Source of the DNA: Tritrichomonas musculus
Lineage: Eukaryota; Parabasalia; Tritrichomonadida; Tritrichomonadidae
Direction of reading: 5' to 3'
Length of the DNA stretch: 64,000 nucleotides
NCBI GenBank assembly: GCA_039105265.1
Contig: JAPFFF010000025.1
Span: 248,001 to 312,000, forward strand
A program made the position numbers and the translations under genes. Shown here one piece after another: positions 56,317 through 64,000 of the stretch. Below the pieces are notes generated by a model. The model searched no databases. It was not told the DNA's origin and saw nothing but the letters and a program-made list of their open reading frames with translations. The first letter of the stretch is position 1; the number at the start of each line of letters is the position of its first letter.

Positions 56317-57235
56317 AAGTGCATCAAAGTTTTTCTCAACGATTTCATTTAGATCCACCAAATCGTTATCATCAATACTTTTATCGTCATCACTTAACTT
56401 CTTTGTTCTAACAACAAAAGCGAAAGCAACAACAAATGCTGCAAAAATGACTGAAACAATCATCATCGATTTCATTTTATTATTTTCGTTATTATTAATA
56501 CTCAATTTAACACTTAAGATATCTTTTTTATCGAATTCTTGATTCGATATATCAAAAGAAGCAAAGCTATTAGAATGATCATTGTTCTTTGAATTCAAAG
56601 CAGAGTTGATATCAGATGAAAACTTGCAAGATTTAATTCGAAGTTTAGGAGTTTCTGATTCTTTCAATAAAGAAGTACCATCGATATGGTGAGCATCTTT
56701 CGAAAGATCTCCATTAAATATGCAATCATTTACATCGATAGAAACAGCTTTCTTACTTTCACGAACGTAATAAAGCGAGCAAGATGAAGTAGAATCTATT
56801 TCAAAATTGCTTTGTGAAATAGAAACGAGATATTTTTCATTCTTTTCTAATTCAAGTATTTTGGTAGATAATTCATCGAAATCATTATAAATTTTACCAG
56901 ATCCACCTTTTCCTCTATTTTTAGCGAATTGGCAGTTAATTACATCACTTTTCTTAGAACTCATGTAAATTGCACTTCCACCAAAGAGATGATTATCTGA
57001 AACAATTGATTGATAAAATTCATTTGCAATAAACGTACTGCTTGAAATATAGATTTGATTTTGTTCTAAATTTGAAAATGCATAAATTGCACCACCAAAA
57101 AATGATTTACATCTAGTAAAGTTGCACGAAATAATGATAACATCACCTTCAATTAATTTGTCTAAATATATGAAGTCTTTGACTAAAACTTGTTTATAGG
57201 TATTTCTTGCATTAAAAATCTGGATTGGATTATCT
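56311..57235 (-). pseudogene. 5'-truncated Pmp-like membrane protein
   Basis: The open frame runs from about 57235 to 56311, longer than the part after the first Met (56964). Upstream of that Met it reads GGAIYAFSNLEQNQIYISSS and GGSAIYMSSKK, the GGA[IL] turns of Pmp-like beta-helices. The C-terminus has one membrane helix (MMIVSVIFAAFVVAFAFVV) and a short acidic tail ending VEKNFDALM. There is no signal peptide or ATG before the beta-helix, and the frame is bounded by a TAA near 57236, so the N-terminal part is missing. It shares the layout of the 35136-36599 protein (including DAHHIDG versus GAHFIDG near the end). Its 3' end overlaps the papain remnant by a few bases. Confidence 0.72.
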
Positions 57236-57273
57236 TATAAAAAAAATTTAATTAATAAAATTGATTTATTTAT

Positions 57274-57894
57274 TTATTTTTTCTTGTGGAAGAATTTTTT
57301 CTTTTCGGATTTCTTTGGTTTTGAATCTTGATCATCCATATCTTTATATAATTCTTGAGCCAATCTTAACTGTTCTTGAATTTCTTCACCGATGTCATGT
57401 GCATTTTGTCCAATTTCTTCTTCTTCTTCAATGTAATTATCTTCAGGCAAGTTGTCTCTATCTGACTTTTTGTCTTTTTTTGATGAACGATGATGTTTTT
57501 TATCTTTTTTTTTTTTATTTTTTTCTGATTTTTTTGAAACTTTTTTATCATCATCATCACTCATTCCTTCTTTTATAGTTAATTTGTCAATTTGTTCATC
57601 AATTTCTTTATTCAATCTCTCATTTTCTTTGGCTAATTTTCTTTCTTCTTTTTTACGTGCAAAGAATCCTTTCTTCTTTTCTGGCTTTTTCATTTCGTCA
57701 ATTTCTTCATGTTGTTTTTGTAAAGAATCATCAACTTTATGGGTTTCTTCATTGATTTGTCTTATTTGTTCAGCAATTTCATTCATTTCTTTTTCAATTT
57801 CGTTCAGCATAGAATAGGCTTGTTTTTCTTCATCGTCTTCTTTGTCTGTTAATTGTACTTCTTCATTAGGGGCTGTTTCTTTCTTGTTTGACAT
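57274..57894 (-). CDS. Coiled-coil protein, possibly SNAP-25-like (Qbc) SNARE
   Basis: A 206-aa frame starting MSNKKETAPNEE (57894). The frame also has an upstream Met at 57918 in hydrophobic text that I do not favour. There are two helical, heptad-like segments: MLNEIEKEMNEIAEQIRQIN leading to DDSLQKQHEEID, and IGQNAHDIGEEIQEQLRLAQ near the C-terminus. They are separated by a very basic linker (KKSEKNKKKKDKKHHR). Each segment has a Gln where a SNARE zero layer would be expected (SLQKQ, EIQEQ). Two SNARE-like helices without a membrane anchor and a basic C-terminal end would fit a SNAP-25-like membrane-fusion factor. It may equally be an unrelated coiled-coil protein. Confidence 0.6.
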   Translation of the reverse strand: MSNKKETAPNEEVQLTDKEDDEEKQAYSMLNEIEKEMNEIAEQIRQINEETHKVDDSLQKQHEEIDEMKKPEKKKGFFARKKEERKLAKENERLNKEIDEQIDKLTIKEGMSDDDDKKVSKKSEKNKKKKDKKHHRSSKKDKKSDRDNLPEDNYIEEEEEIGQNAHDIGEEIQEQLRLAQELYKDMDDQDSKPKKSEKKKFFHKKK

Positions 57895-59409
57895 TAATAT
57901 CAAATTAAGTATGATCACTTTTTCATATCATATTTGGTTTTGGTCATGATTTATTTACAATTTTTTCAAAAATTTTTATGTACTGAAAATTATTGAGAGG
58001 TAAATTCAAATTTTGTGAGTATTTTCTTAATCTAATAGAATTTAAGAAACTTTTTAAATTAAAAATATTGTGAATGAATCATGACAAAGAAAGCTTAATT
58101 TAGTAAAAGTTGTGAAAGAATCATTACCAAATTTATTTTTCTTATAGGAAAGGTTTGGCTTTTCATTACTTTAAGGTCAGATTTTTGATAAAATAGTATA
58201 AATTAAATATTGTTGTTGTTGGAAGGTTTTCACTTAATGCCGACAAATCAGCAATTAAAAGATGGGTGTAGTAACTTTGCAAAATCACAAAATGATTTAA
58301 TATTTTAGATTTAATCATATATATTTAGTATATATTTTATATTATTATTGATTTTTTATTTTTATCTTTGTAATGCAAAAATAATCTCAGATTTTTTTAA
58401 TTTGTTCACAATTTTAAATATACTTAATACTATTTAATATATACAAATTATTTTTATGAAATTGCATTATTAACATAATTAAAAGTAATAAAAAAAATAT
58501 TATTTTTTTATATCTGAAAGAAAGCCGAAACTGCTTACTTTTATTAAACATTGTATAAAGTTGCAATCAAAATATATATTTCCACTATATTCAAGAATTA
58601 TATTTAATACAAGTCACATTTTCTAATTTCACCATTTAATAACTTTATTTATTTAATAATATTTGGAAAATAGTGTTTTTATTGAAAACAAGTACTTTTT
58701 TGAAAAATAATGAGTATAAAGACGCCAATAAAAGATAATAGATAAATTTTAATGAATATTTTTTATATAATATTTCATTAAAAATATATAAAATTAAGGA
58801 AATCCTGATCTTTCTTATTACACATAAAGATCGAAAATATCAAAAATATCAATTCATTCAAAAAAATGAAGAGTATAATTAAGCTTTTATATTTTCTGTG
58901 TATATATGAGTCATATAGATATATTTTATGGAAATAATAGATAATTTATTTCTTTAAATATTAAGATATTTTTAAAATAAAAATTTAAAAATACGTTATT
59001 TAATATTTACTAAACCCATATTCAAAGTTATATTTTCAATATCCAAAAATTATTATAAAACGTATATCATTATATAATCTAAAAAATTTATATTTCATGC
59101 ACTCATGAAGAAATAAGTCATAATTTTTTCAAATCATACGCTAAAGAAAAAGCAAATATTTAAACCATTGAAAAAGTTGAGTTTTTAAATCAGAGATATT
59201 CAAGTTAAATCCAAAAAGCTAGGGAAAGTATTTTTTATCAGAGATGTTCTAAGAATCATTAATTCAAGTTGAAACTCTTTTAATAAGAATATTGAAAAAG
59301 CAATCAAAAGCTTTTTAAAGTGGACTAATTTCAATTACAGTTTTATATTGACAACTTATAACAATAATTGTAATAAACCGCTGATTTCATTTCACTTAAA
59401 TAGTTTGCA
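57895..59409. other. 1.5-kb AT-rich intergenic region
   Basis: No gene seen. A less AT-rich patch at about 58200-58300 (TTGTTGGAAGGTTTTCACTT and following) is unidentified. Just before the next ATG, TTTCATTTCACTTAAATAG contains two trichomonad initiator-like TCA-Y-T sequences. Confidence 0.55.
59390..59396 (+). promoter_or_regulatory. Possible initiator (Inr) element
   Basis: The sequence TTTCATTTCACTTAAATAG lies within ~25 bp of the ATG at 59410 and fits the TCA-Y-W initiator known from Trichomonas vaginalis. The motif is short and AT-rich DNA gives chance matches, so this is a weak call. Confidence 0.35.
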
Positions 59410-60714
59410 ATGATAAGCTTATTACTGCTTCTATTTTCCATTTCACAAAGCCTAAAGGTTCCTAAGTTTTCTTCTATATATGTTGGACCTAATTTTTCAG
59501 AAGAATCAGTCCAAAAAGATCTAGAAGAAGAAATAAAAAGAGAAGAAGAAAAATGTAAAAGTGATGAAAGAGATGAAGATGAAAGTTATGAAGATTGCAT
59601 GGCCTATATTAATTCATTAGAAGGCTATTTTTATTCAAAAGGATCTGACATTAATAGTGTATTGAAAAAGGTATCCAAAGCCACTGAATATCTTATAATT
59701 GTTGGTTTTAATTTTGGTGAAATTGATTTCAATAACTTAAAAGCACAAATGGTTGTACATTTTGAATATGATGATACTTATGATGAAGAATCATATAGAA
59801 ACAAAAAACATTTACACCAAATGATCAAGAGAATGAAAAAAGTGAAATTTAACGGAAGTGAAAAGAGCCTTATTGAATTTGGAAGAACCAAAAAGCGATC
59901 AGATTTCTATGATGAAGTTGTTTCAATCGTTGGTGATATGAAAAAAAAAGTTTCATACCTTGATCTTAATGATGGTCATTTTAAATTTATTAAAAGTGAT
60001 GCCAATTGCCATACTATCTATTGTGAATATGCTAAAATTAATCCTGAATCAAAGAAAATTAGATCAGACTCTTTTATTTTTGGTACTACGTTATATAGAA
60101 CGAGTGGTGAATATTTATTCACTGATGATTTGGTTCAAGTAAATCAGATCGGTTATTTTCCTTCAAGTTCTAATATAAATGAACTTCCCATTTCATATCA
60201 TAAAAATAATTGGATAATTTACGATGAAAGTAGTTATTATAATGATGAAATAATCATTCCTTATAAAAGTGCTACTACAATAAATACTCTATCATATGCA
60301 ACACATTACATTATTGAACTTGATTCAGAATCCGAAATTGATTCTTTTAAACCAATTAACATATCAATAGGACCATCAACAGGATTTTTTGCAAAGACAC
60401 TTGAAAAAATGGCTATTACTATCGAACAAAGAAACTTTGATAAAGTAGATATAGAAAAAAGACCAAAGATTACTCTTGTTTATGATAAAGATAGCTACAG
60501 TTTTGATCAAAATGCAAATCCTGGTTTTAAAGTTGATGAACAACCAATATATAATTACGAACCACAAAACAGAAGTAACGGAACCACAAACGTTGGAATG
60601 ATTGTTGGAATCGTAGTTGCAGTTGTTGTCGTTATAGTAATCGTCATAGTAGTTGTTATAATCGTTCTTCGTAAAAAGAAGAATGCTGGTGATAATTCTG
60701 CAAGTGAAGCATAA
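59410..60714 (+). CDS. Type I membrane protein of unknown function
   Basis: An intact 434-aa frame. The N-terminus is a signal peptide (MISLLLLLFSISQSLKVPKF). The ~380-residue outside part is acidic near its start (EEEIKREEEKCKSDERDEDE) and has two close Cys pairs (CKSDERDEDESYEDC, CHTIYC), which may form disulphides. A single long, Val/Ile-rich membrane helix (VGMIVGIVVAVVVVIVIVIV) and a short tail with RKKK follow. The same helix-plus-KKK design ends the Pmp-like protein at 35136-36599. I do not recognise the ectodomain; it has no GGA turns, LRRs or peptidase motifs. Stop TAAAAA. Probably a cell-surface or endosomal protein. Confidence 0.8.
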   Translation: MISLLLLLFSISQSLKVPKFSSIYVGPNFSEESVQKDLEEEIKREEEKCKSDERDEDESYEDCMAYINSLEGYFYSKGSDINSVLKKVSKATEYLIIVGFNFGEIDFNNLKAQMVVHFEYDDTYDEESYRNKKHLHQMIKRMKKVKFNGSEKSLIEFGRTKKRSDFYDEVVSIVGDMKKKVSYLDLNDGHFKFIKSDANCHTIYCEYAKINPESKKIRSDSFIFGTTLYRTSGEYLFTDDLVQVNQIGYFPSSSNINELPISYHKNNWIIYDESSYYNDEIIIPYKSATTINTLSYATHYIIELDSESEIDSFKPINISIGPSTGFFAKTLEKMAITIEQRNFDKVDIEKRPKITLVYDKDSYSFDQNANPGFKVDEQPIYNYEPQNRSNGTTNVGMIVGIVVAVVVVIVIVIVVVIIVLRKKKNAGDNSASEA

Positions 60715-60995
60715 AAATCTCGATTCATTAATAAAAAAAAAATATTTAAAATATATATCTTTATATATATCTTGAATAGCTATTTTTTGTGATGAATGAC
60801 AAAATAATGAAATCTGGACACAAGCATTTTTATAGGTCTAGCACGAAAACATTAGCATTTTCACACGAAAGAAAAAAATTTTTGTTTTAAGTTCGAGAAT
60901 TTTTGACAGAAAAAAACTTTTTTTTTGTCAAGAAAAAAATTTTTAGCGTAAAAAAAGAACGAAAGAAGGCAATTGAAGAAGTTTCAATATGGGTT

Positions 60996-61382
60996 TCAAC
61001 TGATGAGACGAGCTTTTTCTTTCAAAATGCTTGGGGAAAAGATGTCAACAACAAAACTAAGGCACTTCAGTTCTGAAACTCCATATTCTTTGGATAAATA
61101 ATAAAGTGCGACAACATTAAATTTATTAAGCACTATATTTTGACATTGAACAAATTTAATAAAGCTTTGAATTGCTTCATCCGAAAAATCGAGAATTTCC
61201 TCCAATTCTTCACTTACTAGTTGTATCGTTTTGTTTTGTTCTATCAAATTTGGATTATCTAAAAAATACTTGGAGGTATCTTTAAAAAAGTCATATTTAA
61301 AAGGATATTGTTTGCCTTTATAAATAAAAGAATGAGTATCTGGTATTCCATGCTTTATGCATATTACGTTTTCTTCTTCCAT
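60996..61382 (-). CDS. Small BTB/POZ-like protein
   Basis: A 128-aa frame from MEEENVICIKHG. It has FIYKGKQYPFKYDFFKDTSK, then FSDEAIQSFIKFVQCQNIVL and NVVALYYLSKEYGVSELK, the order seen in the BTB-like N-terminal domain of many trichomonad proteins, where it is normally followed by LRR or ankyrin repeats. Here the frame ends after the BTB-like part, so it is either a stand-alone adaptor or a truncated gene. BTB domains dimerise and often bind cullin ligases. There is no signal peptide. A ~600-bp gap follows before the next LRR gene on the same strand. Confidence 0.6.
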   Translation of the reverse strand: MEEENVICIKHGIPDTHSFIYKGKQYPFKYDFFKDTSKYFLDNPNLIEQNKTIQLVSEELEEILDFSDEAIQSFIKFVQCQNIVLNKFNVVALYYLSKEYGVSELKCLSFVVDIFSPSILKEKARLIS

Positions 61383-61985
61383 TCAATGAGTTATCTTAAA
61401 AAAAAAAAAAAAGGCAAAAATTGAAAGGTTCAAATATTTGAACAAAATCATATTTTAAATATCTCAATTTAATATTTTCATTTTAATAAAACAATATTAT
61501 AAAAGTATTATAAATATAATAAAAATACTAATAAATCATTTAAATAACCAATTTATACTTTCAATTAAAAATTGATCTTGAAGATATGATTTGAATGTAA
61601 AGAGAAATTCATAGATTGCCTTGTAGGAATTCAATTTCATTAAAATTGATTATTCATTTCTATTGAACAAAATAAAAAATCAAGAGAAAAAAAATTTTAA
61701 TATTATTCAAAAAGTGGCAATAAATTAAAAGTGGAAATAGATATAAAACTGGCTAAATTCAAATAGTTCCTTGAGAAAAAAATGTTCGCTTGACAGATGA
61801 ACTCGTTATCTCTCCTTATTGAAACTATCTTCAATACAAGATTTAGGGAATTCAATAGATTCCCAGAAAACAATATACAAATGAAGGTTCACTTATTTAG
61901 AAAATCCTTATAGAATATACAAATGAAGGTTTTAGAAAAAATGCTTGGTTTTGCATTTTTCCAAAATGGAATATCCATTTTATCT
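61383..61985. other. Intergenic, nothing firm
   Basis: AT-rich with an A-run near 61400. It contains a short direct duplication: AATATACAAATGAAGGTT appears at 61870-61887 and again at 61915-61932. ATTCAAAAAGTGG near 61706 resembles the hairpin word at 29988-30090. Confidence 0.5.
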
Positions 61986-64000
61986 TTATAGTATAAGTGA
62001 CCATGGAAGTGAAACTCTTTTCAATTTTGAGCATGAATTGAAACAGTTAGACTCAATGGACGTAACTGAAGGAGGAATTGATATTTCACTTAATTCATTA
62101 CAATAACAAAAAGCATGAGAACCGATTTTAACGAGAGATGATGAACAGTCAAATGTCACTTTTACCATTTGACAGCAATAACAAAAAGCATGAGAACCGA
62201 TTTCAGTCACAGAAGATGGAATTTTTATATTTTTTTATTGTACGACATTGATAAAAAGCAAGATATCCAATCAAAGATAATTTCGAATGATTCTCAAATA
62301 AAATTTCATTTAATTTACAACAACAACTGAAAGCATAATCATTGATTGTTTTCACAGAAGATGGAATTGTTATTTTTTCCAAGTTTCCACAATCAGAAAA
62401 TCCTTCAGCTTCAATTGAATTCAAAGAACTAGGAAGGTTGATTTCCTTCAAATTATAGCAGTATTTAAATGTGCGTAATTCAATTGAAGTCAACGAATTT
62501 GAAAGACGAACTTTCACCAAATTACTGCAGCTATAAAACGCGCTAGTTCCAATATAATGAACAGAATCAGGTATAAAAACTTCTTTGAGACTTGAGCATT
62601 CACAAAAAGCAGCAGCTCCAATAGAAGTCACAGAATCAGGAATTGTCACTTTTTCAAGTTTAGTGCATTTTTTACAAAGATCGTTTTCAATAAAAACCAC
62701 AGAATTTGGAATTTCAATTACTTCAATCGATGGACACAAACTGAAAGTACCACCACTGATAGACTTGACAGAATTAGGTAACAAAACTTTATTCAATGCA
62801 GCGCAATTACAGAAAACGCCGCCTGCGATTGTTTTCACAGAATCAGGAATGACGACTTCTTTCAATTTAGAACAACCATAAAATGCGTCATATTCAATTG
62901 AAACAACAGAATTAGAAATAACAATTTCTTCCAGACAGTTGTAATTTCGGAATGACTTTGTACTAATTGAAGTCACTGAATTAGGTATCGTTATTTTTGT
63001 AAACTTAGCAATTTTGAATAAGTCACATTCTTGTGTAAAAGTGACAGATGAATATAATTCTAAGTTTTTCAAATGTGTGCATTCACCAAACGTGTTTGAT
63101 TCGAATCGTGTCGAATAAGGATCAAATATTATTGTTTTTAATGTTTTACAACATCCTTTGAATATGTTAATGCTAAGATATTGAATCGAATTAGGTATCG
63201 TCAATTTTTCTAGCATTGAACAGTTTGATAGTGCACCTTCTTGAATCGATGTAACGGAATCAGGAATGATCAATTCGGTCAATTTCCACCATTGATCGTA
63301 ATTGAACTTATTTATGGACGTAGCAGATGATTCGAATAAAAACGTATTCGATTCAAATTTTGTTTGATAAGGATTGATCGTCAACTTTTCTAAGTTTGAA
63401 CATTTTTCAAAAGATTTTTGGTCGATCTTATCAACAGATGATGGAATCTTTATTTCAATTAGATTTGAGAGGTTTTCATTTGAATTTACTTTGAATTGAT
63501 TCAATTCATCTTGACTTTTTGAGAACCTTTCATTTGAATTTTCTTTGAATTGATTCAAATCATCTTTAATTGGTTGAATTTCTAATCTAACATCATTGAT
63601 CAATTGATTATTTTCATTTTTTAATTGAGTTTGATCATTAGAAAAATCATCTTTAATTTGTGTTTTTATTTGGTCGATGCTGCTTTTCATATCACTTTTC
63701 ATTCTATCAATTTTTTTTTTTTTTTTTTTTGATTTGAAATGATTTTCAGCATTTTTAACGAAATTACTTATTTCATCTTTAAAATCTTTAATTTCATCGA
63801 TTATTTGTTTTTTCATATTATCTTTTATTTGAATATGATCATTTTTCATATGATAGATTTCACCTTTAATTTTATCTTTTTGGTTATTTAAGTTTTCTTT
63901 AATTTCTTCGAAATTTTTCATTTCTTTTGAAATTTTTGCCAAAGTTTCATTTTGTTTTGTATCAACGATTTGTTTAGTTTCAATAAATTCGTTCTCAATT
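61986..64000 (-). CDS. Coiled-coil plus BspA-like LRR protein, 5' end beyond the window, one frameshift
   Basis: The frame is open to the right edge of the window, so the start lies outside. The visible N-terminal part is Lys/Glu-rich coiled coil (KENLNNQKDKIKGEIYHMKN, later DDLNQFKENSNERFSKSQ), followed from about 63450 by some 15 LRR units of the type IPDSVTSIGAAAFCECSSLK. Near 62225, in a run of seven A, the frame shifts: one frame ends as KKYKNSIFCD at 62203, while the other continues KIPSSVTEIGSHAFCYCCQM for three more LRRs to 61986. One lost or gained A explains it. No membrane segment is visible. The coiled coil may drive oligomerisation of the LRR part. Confidence 0.8.

Noticed and set aside
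1-64000. Virus-like or retroelement copies (LTR elements, Polintons/Mavericks)
   Set aside because: No reverse transcriptase, integrase, protein-primed polymerase or capsid-like frame was seen, and the elements found have 8-bp target duplications and short non-coding interiors, so they are plain DNA-transposon relics.
1-64000. CRISPR array, bacterial operons, rRNA genes
   Set aside because: All direct repeats found are coding LRR, Sel1 or stalk repeats, and gene layout and families are eukaryotic; no rRNA sequence was recognised.

Overview
The window reads as nuclear DNA of a parabasalid protist (trichomonad), most like a Tritrichomonas or Trichomonas relative. I infer this from the very AT-rich, homopolymer-rich sequence, from genes that are almost all intronless, and from gene families that are expanded in trichomonads: BspA-like leucine-rich-repeat (LRR) proteins, DUF3447/ankyrin proteins, kinase-Sel1 fusions, BTB/BACK-F5/8C proteins, M60-like metallopeptidases, Pmp-like membrane proteins and R2R3 Myb proteins. 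Many genes have a stop that merges with TAAA, as described for trichomonad polyadenylation. Species, GC content and database matches could not be computed here. Layout. 1-4.2 kb: a 392-bp inverted repeat, then a Fringe-like glycosyltransferase gene split by a 639-bp terminal-inverted-repeat element with an 8-bp target duplication. 4.9-11.1 kb: a BACK/F5-8C protein and an intact kinase-Sel1 protein. 11.6-16.7 kb: decayed LRR and ankyrin genes. 16.9-25.3 kb: an R2R3 Myb protein, a second short element with an 8-bp target duplication, an 827-aa DUF3447/ankyrin protein, and a DUF3447 plus 30-repeat LRR pair that was probably one gene. 26.3-31.7 kb: a broken paralogue of the kinase-Sel1 gene, then two nearly identical acetate-transporter (GPR1/FUN34/YaaH) genes on the arms of a ~950-bp inverted duplication. 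32-34.6 kb: a tRNA-Asp-like gene with weakened stems, a broken macrodomain-like gene and a ubiquitin-like/UBA-like protein with a frameshift in a GAT run. 35.1-42.0 kb: a secreted M60-like metallopeptidase and a Pmp-like, membrane-anchored protein lying in one reading frame and separated by a single TAA. 42-46.3 kb: gene-poor AT-rich DNA. 46.3-50.7 kb: a PPP phosphatase fused to a macrodomain-like region, a probable pseudokinase and a good tRNA-Glu. 50.9-57.2 kb: an ankyrin gene broken at each repeat boundary by T-rich inserts, an LRR fragment, a BACK-like protein, a papain-like remnant and a truncated Pmp-like gene. 57.3-64 kb: a coiled-coil, SNARE-like protein, a type I membrane protein, a small BTB-like protein and a coiled-coil LRR protein running off the right edge. 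The genes do not form operons and show no single pathway. They look like members of large multigene families for surface interaction (LRR, Pmp, M60), signalling (kinases, phosphatase) and protein-protein binding (ankyrin, Sel1, BTB), caught at different stages of duplication, repeat expansion and decay. The most informative structures are the two elements with clean 8-bp target duplications, the inverted duplication of the acetate transporter, the one-stop split of the M60-Pmp frame, the phosphatase-macrodomain fusion, and the regular T-rich inserts between ankyrin repeats.
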